Positions 21,801-34,516 of a stretch of 64,000 nt of DNA are shown piece by piece (positions within the stretch are counted from its first letter, which is position 1; each line of letters begins with the position of its first letter). The notes under the pieces are model-generated. The model was given only the letters and a program-made list of their open reading frames with translations. It searched no databases and was not told where the DNA came from. Position numbers and translations under genes: made by a program. The DNA comes from Favolaschia claudopus. Lineage: Eukaryota; Basidiomycota; Agaricomycetes; Agaricales; Mycenaceae. The stretch lies in the NCBI GenBank assembly GCA_037176885.1, contig JAWWNJ010000110.1, positions 804,620-868,619 on the forward strand, in the 5' to 3' direction.

Positions 21801-23251
21801 CTTCCTCGTCACTCTTGTCCACATCTGGCTCGTCCGGTTCGGCATCGCTCTTGTCGGCATCCACCTCAGCGTCGCTTTTGTCACCCTCTGCCTCTATGTC
21901 GCTCTTGGCATCGACGTCATCGACGTCCACATCGACATCGCTTTTATCCGCGCCATCTTCTAGGTCAGCGTCTTCTTCCTCACTCTTATCTGCCGCGTCA
22001 AGATCCGCGTCTTCCACGTCGCCTTCGTTCTTGTCAACATCGGGCTCCCCTTCGTCAGCGTCATCGTGGTCTTCTTCGGCATCATCATCCACGCTGCGAT
22101 CCGATACAGGGGACACCTCCCGACTGCCTCCTGCAACTTCGGGTTCTTCCCCGTCGTTTGAGATTGGAGATACGGGGCGCTCTTCTACTGTTAGAGTAGC
22201 ATTAGACGCAGTTGCAGGACGACGGCCACGCGCGTTTCCCTTGATGTGCGTGACACCATTAGGCACGGTAGGGATGGCGAGGTCGTGATCAGCGGCGGGT
22301 TCAGGCGGAGACTCGTCCTCGTCAACTTCGCCCTCGTCGGACGCGGGATCGCCCTCGGACTCGGTGTTTTCGTCCACTTCCTCGTCGTTTGCCGTGGCCA
22401 GCGCAGGATCGAGGACGAGAGGCGGAGATGACGCGACTGCGAAAAGATCGAGCAAAGTCGCAGCTGCGGCGGCTGCACTCGGAGCCACGGGAGCGCTGTC
22501 TGGCGGAGGTATGGGCGGATCGAGGTCTACTTCCATGTCCACTCCGGGCTGCATATTGTTGTTAGCTTTCCGTCATTTAATACATTAGAATACACAGACG
22601 CGCACCTCCTCCGTGTCCGTGTCGTCCTTCTCTTTTACACGCTACACCAGCAGGCATGAGTTGACGCGAAAAGAAGGAAACGCAAGGGTATAACGAGACC
22701 TGAGATGTGGGACTGTCTGCATCGGGCTCGCTGTCGGCGGATTCCTCCTCCATCGCACGCGGCTTGCCCAAAGTTTCCTCTTCCTCTTCTTCCTCTTCGA
22801 CGGCTGGCGCGCTCCCAGGGGCGGCCCATTCCCACATTGGAGCAGGGACCATACTGCTGCGCTTCTTCCTGCCTACACCATTGCTGGTGCCGTTGCTGCC
22901 ACTTGTGCTCGCGCTGGCGGAGCTGGCAGCAGCGCGGCCCTTGACAGGACGGCCGCGAGCGCGACCGCGGGCTTTGCCTTTGCCCTTGGTGCCGTTGTCG
23001 TTGCCGTCTTCATCGTCTTCGCCGTCGTCCTCCTCTGTGAGCTCTGAGAGCTCGGATCCCGAGTCCATGCCGGCGTCGAGGCTGGTGGATGGGGGAGCCT
23101 TTGGAATTACTTCGGGGTTCTTTTTGCGGCGGGCTGGGGGGGCCTTTTTGGGTGCTTTCTTTGGACGGCCTGGTCTACGAGCGGGCTGAGGAGGTGGGGG
23201 AGGAGAAGGTGAGGGGGACGTGAGGTCGTCTGAAAGCGACGCTGTCGACAT
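18869..23251 (-). CDS. sds3: large Sds3-like subunit of the Sin3 histone deacetylase complex
   Basis: The start at 23251 opens MSTASLSDDLTSPSPSPPPP, then an AT-hook-like RRPGRPKK and an acidic SGSELSELTEEDDGEDD stretch. The second long exon (to about 21480) is highly acidic, with repeated ADKSD units (about 21,790-22,030). It then gives the Sds3 core: AAIELKYALLREAVYLDRME, GTHPEQLHIQRELATRRDRR and IELATRKRKFEASDAERRRR. A third small exon supplies the conserved LARDDLQTDMIAETNRKRRK, and a fourth exon begins TLRRIPPLL. That last exon is about 800 codons of Pro/Gln/His-rich low complexity with RERERERD repeats (about 20,260-20,400), ending SERIPGL. Sds3 anchors the Sin3-Rpd3 co-repressor. At about 1,400 residues this is several times larger than yeast Sds3. 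Because the core spans an exon junction, the four blocks must be one gene. Confidence 0.85.
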
Positions 23252-23530
23252 CGTCGAGGGCGATAGACGCTCTGCCTTGTTTGGTCGAAGGCTGATCAGT
23301 GGCAGTAACCAAATCCGATCTTATCGCACAGCCACATCTTCTTCTTGGCAGCGATCCTCCCACGCTTAGACACCTGAGGATGAAATGTACAGGTCAATGG
23401 AGACGCGTTTCTCGCTTTCTGGGGCTTTCACAATGCATCTCACAAATCGCAGATCACACTGGGCATAATCATAACATAGTAGCAGCATGAGCTCAATACA
23501 TGAGAGTATGTACCCGGGAGATTAGCGTGC

Positions 23531-24239
23531 TCAGAACGTCGAGGGACGGTGAGCAGCAAAGGTGGAGCGCGCCTTTGCGACACGGTGGGGCAGAGGGAAT
23601 TTGAGGTTGGGGGTCATGAGCTGCTTGATGTAGGGCCGGCGGACATCGGCGGACTTTTCGATCTCGACGACGCGCAGGATCTGAGGCATGCGTCAGTGGG
23701 TGGGATCGGAGGTGAAAAAGCGAGCCAACGAACGTGGATGGACCGGAAGCGGGCACGGTGACGAGCAGACATGTCCTGGTAGAGACTCTTCACGGCGTCT
23801 GCGCGGGAGAGGTCACGGAACTCCTTGTACATGTTGTGGGTGCCGGAGCGGGAGTCGTAGCGGAGCCAGATACCAAAGTTCTTGACTTTGAGAGGCTTCT
23901 TCTCATGGATCTAGCAAAAAGCGATTAACAAGTCCCGTTCCGCTTGCCTTTTGAGGGCTGCATGGGATGCTACGGTGTAAAGACGAGAACAACGCGACGC
24001 ACGACGTTCACGCCAATGATCTCACCACTGGCCTTTTTCACCTTCTTCAGTTGACTGCCCGATTGTTAGAATTTCTTTGACGAAAGAGATGAGGGGAAGA
24101 CTGACCGCAAGAAGTACCAAAAACGGGACTTTGCGACGACTTCATTGGGGGCAAAGATGCGCATGCGGTAGATTTTGGGAGTCGGGTCCGACTCGCTGGG
24201 CAAATGCCGTCCGATAACCTGGAATTCCTGCATGCCCAT
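23531..24239 (-). CDS. rpl20: 60S ribosomal protein eL20 (L18ae)
   Basis: The start at 24239 gives [20 protein letters not shown] and [20 protein letters not shown], then after introns [20 protein letters not shown] and [20 protein letters not shown], then [20 protein letters not shown]. The last exon encodes [20 protein letters not shown] and ends FAAHRPSTF at 23531. It is full length for eL20, with at least three short introns. In-frame codons upstream of 24239 pass through an Lys/Phe-rich homopolymer and are not expected in the protein. Confidence 0.96.
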
Positions 24240-25311
24240 TCTGAAAAAAAAGAAGAAAAAAAACTTGAGAACGACATCCAACGAGGATGGCGCCAATCCA
24301 CCCATTCCGACTCCGTTTTCTACATAACTTGGACACAGAGTCGTCGGAAGGGTGGATAGGACGCCATGGGACGGCGCAATGGCTCACTTTTGCTGGTTGG
24401 TCGGTCTTGAGGAACGGAGGAAACTTTTGGGAGGCGGTCGTGTGTGGTGTGACTTGTCACGTATGGTCACACTCGGTTAATCGGCTAGCAGCGCTCAGTC
24501 TCTACGTTAATCTCAAGTTTCTCAAAGTCTCTGCTGTTCATTGTCTCGCAAGGATGTCAAGCGGCTTTCTAACCTTTGCAGTGTGGTCCTTGTCGACCTA
24601 CGATTCTGTCTCAACTGTCGGCCGTCTCGCTATCCCAACACTGGTGCTTTCTTTGTATTCAGTTTCCGCACACTTTGGCTCCGAGTCGCCAACATGTTTT
24701 GTCAAATATATTGGACTAATCAAAACATTCTCGAGCATCGGCTGTTCATTGGGCAATGCTTCATCACTGTTTGCTGGGCACTCGAAAATTGCGAGGATAG
24801 TCTACGACCATTTCGTCCAACCTCCTGCAAACAATCCATTTTCTTGCTGCTGCCAGCTTCTGTTTATCTTCACGATGCAGGCGTTCCTCTGTTCTAGACA
24901 CTTCAATGGCAAACCTCGTGCTAGAGAAGCCTTGCAACTCAAATATGCCGCTGTTCGGGACTGGAGAGGGCCAAAGGTATCTGGCTGTGGCAGTCGTCCG
25001 TCTTTCTATCATCAATCAGGATACATACGAGGCAGGCAGCCGCACACAAACCGTGCGACAAGGTTCAGGATTGCTGCGCGTGTCGGATGGGGCTTGAGTA
25101 TCTACGAATCGTCTCTTGTTCAGCCCTGTGTTTACAGGGTTTCCTGTAAATAATGACATGGCAATAAAACGAAGCCATGCGGGGCCGCAGCGCACCCTTG
25201 GTGGTCTTTCTCAGAACTTCATGAGCATCTCAAATTAGATTGCGAATTATTGGTGTCGTCACAGTCACAACCGTGACCCCACTAACTTGCACGCGTCTAT
25301 TAACCACCACA
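24240..25311. other. 1.1 kb divergent intergenic region
   Basis: This stretch separates the divergent eL20 and Csn5 genes. It holds a 288-codon open frame on the + strand (24287-25153) with no recognisable domain. That frame overlaps the presumed eL20 promoter and has a composition unlike the neighbouring genes. I treat the stretch as non-coding promoter DNA. An A-rich run lies at 24241-24264. Confidence 0.4.
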
Positions 25312-26748
25312 ATGGCGGGCTCGAGCAGCAGCGCGACGGCGCTCAGCACGTTCAACCTTGCTAACGATGTTCTCGAGGTCTCTCCAGAAGACGAGATTTA
25401 CCGATTCGATGCCGAGGCGAACAGAAGGATCAACAGGGAGGAGCCCTGGAAGAAAGAGTGCGTTCAACGTAGGTGAAGCGCGTATATATACTGACCAAAA
25501 CGGATAATAGCCCGCATTACTTCAAGTCGTGTAAGATATCGGCGGTGGCTTTGATCAAAATGGTGTGTATTTACTGCACACACACATCTCTTCTTTCTTT
25601 CATCTCAACTCATGAACGAATGATGAATGGTATTGAAGGTCATCCACGCGCGGTCGGGCGTGCCACACGAGATCATGGGGATGATGCAGGGCAAGGTCGT
25701 CGGGACGTCTCTGGTGATCATGGACTCTTTCGCGCTGCCGGTGCAGGGGACGGAGACGCGCGTGAACGCCGCGAGCGAGGCGAACGAGTACATGGTCGAG
25801 TATATTGATAAGTCGGGCAAGGTGCGTAAAATCTACACACAATCAACTAAGGCTACTCGGCGCTCATGTTGCTATATTGATAGGCGGGACGACTGGAGCA
25901 TGCGATTGGGTGGTACCACTCGCATCCGGGGTATGGGTGCTGGCTGTCGGGTATCGACGTCGATACGCAGATGAACAACCAGCAGTTCCAGGACCCGTTT
26001 GTCGCGGTGGTGGTCGACCCGAATCGGACCGTGTCGGCGGGAAAGGTGTGTGCTCTCGTTTCGTTTATCTTTGTTACACTCAATACTAAGACAGGTCGAC
26101 ATTGGCGCGTTCCGGACGTTCCCTCCTAATTATACACCACCGTCTGCGGCAGGTGCGGCGGCAGAGTACCAGACGATTCCACTCAGCAAGATCGAGGACT
26201 TTGGTGTGCACGCGGGTCAGTATTACCCGTTGGAGGTGGAGATCTTCAAGTCGAGTTTGGATACGGAGCTGTTGGGGCTATTGTGGAACAAGTATTGGGT
26301 GAATACGCTCAGCCAGAGTCCGCTGATTTCGGTGCGTGTGTTGCTTTTCGATGCGTGTTGGTTGCTGAGAGGAGACAGAATCGAGCGTATGCGGTTTCGC
26401 AGCTGGCGGACTTGCACCAAAAACTGGCTAAGGCGCAGAGCTCGGTGACGTCGACGCGGGCGCCGGTGCCGATTCTGCCTGATAGCCAAAATTTTGCGGC
26501 GAAGGTGCGTCGCGGCGATCATAGTGTTGTTTCAGTTGACTGAGATTCTTACTTTACAGAAAGAGAAGGAGGACAAGAAGAAAGAGGACAACCAGCTGGC
26601 GAAGAGCGTGCGGGACAGCACGAAGATTGCGGTGGAGGCGCAGCACGGGCTGATTGCGCAGGTGATCAAGGACGTTGTGTTCTCGATGCGGCCGCAGACG
26701 GGGGTGGGGGAGGTAGTGGACACGACGATGGCGGATGCGACGGTGTAG
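25312..26748 (+). CDS. csn5: COP9 signalosome subunit 5 (JAMM deneddylase)
   Basis: ATG at 25312 begins [20 protein letters not shown]. Exons join to give the MPN+ domain: [60 protein letters not shown] and the zinc-binding JAMM motif [20 protein letters not shown] (E upstream, HxHx10D). The Csn5 C-terminal region follows: [39 protein letters not shown] and [20 protein letters not shown], ending TTMADATV at 26748. All metal-binding residues are present, so the protein should be an active isopeptidase that removes Nedd8 from cullins. At least six introns are needed. It is convergent with eL37. Confidence 0.95.
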
Positions 26749-26852
26749 AGAATACTTAGAATGCATGTGTATGATTTTGCAAACATTTGAGACAACTGCA
26801 TGCATTGCATATGGGCATGATGGTGAATGTACACGACTGGAAGGAAAGACAT

Positions 26853-27371
26853 CTACTCTGCAGCCTTTGTCGTGCGCTTGACCGCCGTCGTGTTTTCTCT
26901 GGACAGGGCGTGAGAAAGCGAGAATAAAAGAACAGATGAGGGAAGTGACCTGAAGCCGTTCTTGAATCTGCGGGATACGTTCTTGAGATGGCGCATTCTG
27001 CCAGTTCCGGTTGTTTTTCTGCGCTTTGCCTTCTGGCCCCACTCGTATGAGCGCATTTTTGCGGCGGGATATCCGCACTGCGCGCAGGCTAAGAGCGGGT
27101 CAGTGGGATGATGTTGGATTGTGGATTGGACAGACTTTTGTGCTGTCTGTGGAAGGCGCGGTTTCCGCAGCGACGGCAGAGGGTGTGCGACTTTGTGTGC
27201 CGCTTTCCGAACGACGAGGTTCCTTTGGTCTACAATAAAAAAAAAGTCGAGTCAGCGTCATCTGGCAGGTGCCGCGTCCATCCAGCCCATTTCTCGCTCG
27301 TTTGCCGTGATTGCTGGCCAGCGTCGTCTACGGGCGAGACAGACGCGGTGTGTGTTGGCGTAACTGACCAT
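26853..27371 (-). CDS. rpl37: 60S ribosomal protein eL37
   Basis: Exon 1 is a lone ATG (27371-27369) followed at once by a GTCAGT donor. The acceptor at about 27228 leads to [20 protein letters not shown] and [20 protein letters not shown], which has the four zinc-ligating cysteines (CxxC...CxxC). Next are [37 protein letters not shown] and, after a last intron (about 26895-26948), [14 protein letters not shown], ending at 26853. The ATG-only first exon is a known feature of several fungal ribosomal protein genes, and it explains why no ORF finder would start the gene correctly. Confidence 0.95.
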
Positions 27372-27498
27372 GGTGTCTTGAGGAGAGGTCTACTGCCCAC
27401 GATTCGCCGGGAGGATGGGGAGGGGATGAGTGGTGGCGGTGCTTTCTCACGCTCAGTCGAATTTACGTTATTATACAATATCTACAACATCGACGCGA

Positions 27499-28368
<870 letters not shown>

Positions 28369-28459
28369 GATCTCGACGTGACGCGTGCGAAAATTTCTGT
28401 CGGCTATTTATTTTTTTGGTTGTCGGGTGCCATCGGGTTCTCCGACTTTGCTCTCGACC
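28369..28459. promoter_or_regulatory. 91-bp divergent intergenic region (Trm8 / citrate synthase)
   Basis: Two divergent start codons are 91 bp apart, so this short stretch must serve as a bidirectional promoter. A T-rich tract is at about 28408-28418. No specific factor site was recognised. Confidence 0.4.
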
Positions 28460-30278
28460 ATGACCTCCATCCTCAGAACCGTACGTCCTCTGTGCCCTCC
28501 ATTGTGCATTTCACCTCACCTCTTCCAGTCCCGCACTAGGCCCGTATGGTCTGGCCTCGCCCGCGCCAGATTCTCCGCCTCTGCACCCGCCAATACGTCT
28601 CTCAAGGACCGGCTGGCCGAACTCATTCCCGTCCAACTCGAAAATGTCTCTCAGACTCTGTTCTAAACTTACCGCGCCGTCAATGCTCATCCCACTGCTA
28701 GGTCAAACGCGTTCGTGCTGAGCACGGTAAAAAATCATTCGGACCCGTCCTCGTCGACCAGCTTTACGGGTTCGTCTGGTTACCGTTCGTTTGCACCATC
28801 AGTTCTCACACAGCACTCCCAGCGGCATGCGAGGTCTGCCTGCTCTCATCTGGGATGGCTCAGTGCTCGACGCAGGTAACATTCGTCATGTCTATTTTCT
28901 CGATCCCTCCCAACTCACCACTCGCAGACGAGGGTATCCGGTTCCGTGGCAAGACCATTCCCGAGTGCCAGGAGCTGTTGCCAAAGGCACCGGGTGGTTC
29001 CGAGCCTCTTCCGGAAGGCCTCTTCTGGCTTCTTGTCACCGGAGAAATTCCCACTCAAGAACAAGTCACTGGCCTGTCAAAGGATTGGGCCGCTCGTTCC
29101 GCCATCCCTGAATTCGTCGAAGAGATTCTTGACCGCTGCCCGCCCACCCTCCATCCCATGAGCCAGTTCAGTCTGGCTGTCACTGCTGTAGGTCGCTTGT
29201 CAAGCATTTGTAGACATTGCTCATTTGTCTCGACAGTTGAATCACAATTCGGCTTTCGCAAAAGCATACCAGGATGGTGTATCCAAGAAGGAGTACTGGG
29301 GCCCTACTTTCGAGGATTCCATGGACCTGTACGCCATCTAACGTTGCTCATTCCCTTCCCCCTCTTACCTGTTTCTAGCATCGCCAAGCTCCCGAATATT
29401 GCCGGACGTATCTATCGCAATGTGTTCGGTCAGGGCAAACTCCCTGCAATCGACGCGGACAAGGACTACTCCCACAACTTGGCCACCTTGCTCGGCTTCG
29501 GCGACAACCAGGCATTCGTCGAACTGATGCGTCTCTACATCACCATCCACAGCGATCACGAAGGCGGCAACGTCTCGGCCCACACGGGCAAACTCGTCGG
29601 CTCCGCTCTATCTGACCCCTTCCTTGCCTTCGCCGCTTCGCTTAATGGTCTCGCGGGTCCCCTGCATGGTCTCGCGAATCAGGAAGTCTTGGTGTGGTTG
29701 AGCAAGATGCAGGCTAAGATCGGCGAGAACGCTTCGGATGAAGCTGTCAAGGAGTATGTCTGGGCTACGTTGAAAGGCGGTCAGGTCGTCCCTGGCTACG
29801 GCCACGCCGTACTGCGCAAAACCGACCCGCGGTACACTGCCCAACGCGAATTCGCTCTCAAGCATCTGCCGGATGATCCCCTTTTCAAATTAGTCGGCCA
29901 GATCTATAATATCGTTCCCGATATTCTACTGGAGGTTCGTAGTGCTCTCTCACTCGTGTTGAATCTCTCCAACTCATATCGTTCTTCCTCTTCTTAGGCT
30001 GGCAAAGCCAAGAACCCGTGGCCCAACGTTGACGCCCATTCTGGCGCGCTGTTGACGCACTACGGCCTGACCCAAATGCAGTTCTATACTGTACTGTTCG
30101 GAGTGTCCCGCGCTTTCGGTGTTGCTGCCCAGTTAATTTGGGATCGCGCCCTCGGTGCCCGTTCGTGTTTTTCTCTGGTCTCTCCAGTTCCGTGCACTAA
30201 TAACCGCCTTCAGCACTCGAACGGCCTAAATCATATTCAACGGAGGCCATCGAGAAGATATTCAAAGATAAATCTTGA
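28460..30278 (+). CDS. cit1: citrate synthase, mitochondrial
   Basis: ATG at 28460 begins MTSILRT and, after an intron, [20 protein letters not shown], a Ser/Arg-rich mitochondrial presequence. The mature enzyme follows: [74 protein letters not shown]. The catalytic residues are visible: His in [15 protein letters not shown], His in [15 protein letters not shown], and Asp in [37 protein letters not shown] is also diagnostic. The final exon ([20 protein letters not shown]) ends at 30278. It condenses acetyl-CoA and oxaloacetate in the matrix as the first step of the TCA cycle. About eight introns are needed. Confidence 0.95.
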
Positions 30279-30409
30279 CGTGTTGGGGCGCACAGTGCAT
30301 AGACATTATTCATCGGACAGCGTATCACAAAAGTAGCTAGATAATTCATGCTTTGAGATATCACAGCACCTCGTCAAGTCAAACATAAAAAATACAAAAT
30401 GTCCGTAAG

Positions 30410-33400
30410 CTATACATTGAGCTGTTCTTGCAGCCATTGTTGTCGCAGCGCCTGCCTGGTGCGGAGCTTTTCCCTACACCTCTGCATCTCCTCCCTACTG
30501 TGCAGCTGGAACAAATAGTCCTCTGAAGAGGAGACATAGAAGAGTCGGTATGTTCGCACGCAGATCTTGATCTCCAGACTGTCCCGAGTGGCGACATGGG
30601 GCAGCTTGAGCTCCAGCGGCAAGTTCCTGCAAAATCTGCCTTAGTTCGATCTTCATGTCAGCGAAGGAATAGCACGAACTTGCGCAGGAACGGTCGTTTG
30701 GTGCGACTCAATGTTATTCCTTCGGTGGTATCGCTCTAGAGGCCGATGCGGTCAATGACGGGCCCGGGCAGATGGACTCGAAAGCGTACGGAGACAAATG
30801 AATCGACATAAGATTGCCATCTCCCAGTGAGAACTTCGGAATCATCGAAGCTGGAATCGTCTTTCCCGAGAAGTTGAAAAGTCAAGTGCTTTGATTCAGG
30901 CAGCTACATCCAGGTCAGTCAGTCAAGCTTTTAGCACCTGGAGCAAAGTAACCAACCCAGTCTACTCGAAAGAGATTCTCGTCAGGTCCAAGAATTTTTT
31001 CGGCGCTCTTTCGGCTGTTGATCAAATCTTGTGTAGTAGGACACGCCAACTCTCGCTCTCGTCTCAGGACATCTTGCAGATCTTGACTTTTACCATCTCC
31101 GATCAATAGCTGCACCTGGCACCGACAAAGGTAAATAGGAGGCCAATGCTAACGACGAGTGCTGTACCTGTTTGATCAGACATCCAATGATTTTGTCAAC
31201 AGTGGAGATTTTGTACGCCTCCTGGAGTCGCTGGGTGAGCCAGAATTCGAATGGGACAAACTGAAGCTTACTTTGATACCAAACATAAACCGCACTTGAT
31301 CCTCAAATGCGTTTTGGTCGAGCTCGTTGTCGAATAACCTCTCACAAGATTCCAGCAAAAGATCGTAAAAGTGTTCTGCGTTAGAGACTCGAACACCCAT
31401 AGGTAGAGACTCTGGATGCGGAAAGGACCCTGGATCGGTGGGGATTGTCGGTTTCTCTGGACTAGTAAGTCTTGCTGCGATGTTTTTGAAGAGCGCCAGG
31501 CGCGAATATAACACCTTGGAAACTGATGAGCACTCGAGATAGCAATAGATTCAATCCACCAACCTCCAGAATCCGAAGGAGGGTGTAAAATATCGTGTTG
31601 GTGAAGAATGTATTTCGGGGAGGAATTCGCTGAGTTGGAGAGGGAATGGGGATATCCTGTTTGAGTTCCTCGTCAACAGGAAGAGGAGAGGGCATCCGCG
31701 AGCTCTGCGGAGAGGAATAATTCCGCGTCTTGCGGTTGCTTGACTTGGCTTGCTCGCTTTTCAACAGTTTCTTTCGCAAGTCACCGCCTGCGCCGACGGT
31801 GGCCACAGTTGCCTTACGGCTCTTTGCCCTGGAGCCACCACTACCGACACTCGAAACCTCTACGTCGTCCATGATACTGGCATCGTCGCTGAGGTCGCTC
31901 TCCACTGTTTCCTGGACAACGTTGAACGCTGCGTTGAAAACGACAGGGTCGAGCATGAAGAACAGTGGAACGAACGATCGCAAGAAAGTTTCAATCCGTT
32001 TTCGTTCCGCAAAGTTGATTTGTCCCTGCGTACGGTCGAGGAAAGAAAATGTCAGCATGAGCGTATCTTGAAGCACTTGTGTGTCGTCCATGACAAATTC
32101 CAACTGGTGTCGCGGCCGCGTTCTTGCGAACAGAGGGTCGATGAGGGAAGCACGCTTGGTGATTTGCTCCTCGCGTGCTGTGTCGATCTGGTTCACGAAT
32201 GCTTTGGTAGTTATGGCCTTTTTGTCGGCGGCCTTGAACAGGATCCCCTGGTGATCGAGACTCTTGCTATAATTTCGGGCGTCTACCTCCCGCCACACCT
32301 TGTTCCACTCTCGCTGGGCTCGTTTCCATTCCTCTTCCTTCTGTTTCAACCGCTGGAGAACTATGGGGATAGCAAGTGCCGGTGTGTCCTGCATGGCATG
32401 AATGACGCTCAGTCCCGCCTCCCGGCCATAGATCTTCTTGATGACACGATGGTGTATGCTCTTGATTTGCCCGTTTAGGTTCGGTTTGGGTTTATAAGAA
32501 GCCCTGTCTTCGGGGCTCAGAGATGCCATCTTGTTATTCAATGGTTCAAGCATTGTGATAGTCCGCACAATCGCCTCGATGTGGAAGTCGTACTCATGGC
32601 GCTCTTCTTCGCTGCGATGAAGAGCTTCCTCGTATATGTTCATACGGGGAGTAATGAAGCCAGCATCCTCGCTACTCCACGTGGGATGCGACACCCATTC
32701 GTCGTTGAGAACGAGGCGACACATCTCATCACGACCAGAGCACGTTACATTCGCCTCCTACGCAGTGCATAAGATTTTTCTACGCTCAGATAGATGACAA
32801 GGTACACACCGCAGCAGGGATTTTCCTGTAGCTGCCAAATTGGGCATCAAGTTCCGCTTTCGTAGCTTTTGCTTTCACCTCCCGGCCAATGACTGTCGGT
32901 CTCGTCCATGAATGACCTGCGGATTGCTGCTGCTCTAGCGAGTACTCCCTATCTCTGCGTTCATCCCATCCAACAATTTCCCTTAACATGGCCAAAAGCT
33001 CGCCATCCCCTAGAAAAGTACGACTCTCCCTAACGAGCCTCGCGGTGTCAATAAATTCTTGAGTGAAAAGATTGACTAATTTCAGGAATTCATTATACGT
33101 TTCTCGGTTGTCGTCGAGATACCGCTTTACACGATCGAAAAACACATGAGCTTGCGAATCCTCCGGTGCAGCTGCTAGCACAGTTGGCGCAGGAACGCGA
33201 GAGCCGGCATGCCGACGGACGGACGGTGGTGGTGAAGCACGGCCTTTATAGGAAGACGCCGTTAGGTCTGATACGGGGGTGTGCTTAGCTTTCTTTGCCT
33301 TATCGATGTTCAGTTAGATCAATATTTGTGAGTATGTTAACAGCCGACCTTGGATGCGACCTTGGGCATGATTTCTATCATCTCTCTTTCGATAGCCTTG

Positions 33401-34477
33401 CGTTTTCTTTTTTGAGGTAACGAGTTAACCTGTTCGGCTTTTCTTTGTTTTCCCTTTTCTGAGCGAGATGAAGACGGTGCATCCTCCATTAACTGTCTAT
33501 TCCTTTCGGGCATGAAGATACGGAAATCCGCCCGTAAATCTGGATCATCTTTGAACAGATGTGCTATCTGTTTAGAAACTTCCTCCTAACTAAGAGTTAA
33601 AGTGGATTGCCAACGGAGCACTGTATGTGTCACCTCGTCTATCATATCGGGTTTGTGGTGATATTTAGACAAAATGTCGAGGAACTGCCGATAAGTTTCT
33701 GCGTCACAACGCTGCTTGATTTTTTGCACGTACTGCACCGCCGGCTCAATGGTTTGTTTGTCGCGTGACTTGGGTTCCACGGAGCTCTGTCTGGTCGTAG
33801 ATGGTGCAGGAGCCACGCTAACAGGTGTGCGCGCTTCGGTGGTAGACCATAGAATCGGGCCATTTCCTAACCCGTTGTTGGTGGTCTGCATTGTGGTTCC
33901 GGTGGGGGTTGTGACGGTGATATAGCTTGAGTCGTGATCATCCTTGGTGCATTCTATTCGATAACCAGCAGGGAGAAACGTGTTGAACCCTTGGATGAGG
34001 ACGGCATGTCCATTGAAAAGATGGGAAACGCGTTTAATGACCCCCGGAGTATCTATACTAGAGCGCTGTGAGAATTCGGGGCATATGCGATGGCCGAACA
34101 TACATTTGACTCTTGAATTCCTTCATAATATCGAGGAAATGATTGTATACGTTGGGTTGGTCGTGAAACTTGTGCTTGACTGCGTCGAGATAGCTCAGGG
34201 CATCTGTCACATTCAGAGGGCGGTCTAAAGGAGTGGTATTTTGTGAACCAGAAAAAGACGCGGGTGTGATGTCGATGGTCGGAGAGGCACTGGCAGTTGG
34301 CTGGAGCAAAAGACCGGCATCTTCGCGAGAGGAATCCATAGGTGGAGGGAGAGAGTCGGGAGAAGGCCCAGATAGAGACACAGCAGATTGAGATTCATCC
34401 TTTACCACGCCCATTCCGAGCTCACCGCTGAGTTTGTCGTCGAGCACACCGTCCACACCACGGCCGCCAAGAGACAT
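30410..34477 (-). CDS. sin3: Sin3 transcriptional co-repressor
   Basis: The start at 34477 opens [23 protein letters not shown]1 is [20 protein letters not shown] with [23 protein letters not shown]2 is [20 protein letters not shown] ending [20 protein letters not shown]3 is [20 protein letters not shown]. The histone-deacetylase interaction domain runs from GSYRKIPAA through [40 protein letters not shown]. The C-terminal Sin3 domain contains [20 protein letters not shown] and LFRVDW, and ends [17 protein letters not shown] at 30410. Near the end an in-frame TAG appears in the naive reading, but a 54-nt GTACGC...CTCTAG intron (about 30742-30795) removes it and joins YVDSFVS to [17 protein letters not shown]. 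Sin3 scaffolds Rpd3-type deacetylases; its partner Sds3 is encoded 7 kb away. Confidence 0.93.
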
Positions 34478-34516
34478 TGTGTGACACCCTTGTCACACTC
34501 TTCAAACCCGACTAAA
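34478..34516. promoter_or_regulatory. 39-bp gap between divergent Sin3 and NOSIP starts
   Basis: The Sin3 start codon (34477, minus) and the NOSIP start codon (34517, plus) are separated by only 39 bp. Transcription start sites and promoter elements must therefore overlap each other or the opposing coding regions. A CACTTGTCACACT-like stretch is present, but no known site is claimed. Confidence 0.45.

Noticed and set aside
24287..25153. 288-codon + strand ORF between eL20 and Csn5
   Set aside because: No domain, composition unlike the true genes, starts inside the eL20 5' region and lies in the divergent promoter; probably a chance open frame.
30742..30795. Nonsense mutation (pseudogene) in Sin3
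   Set aside because: A canonical 54-nt intron removes the TAG and restores family-like sequence, and the rest of the gene is intact.
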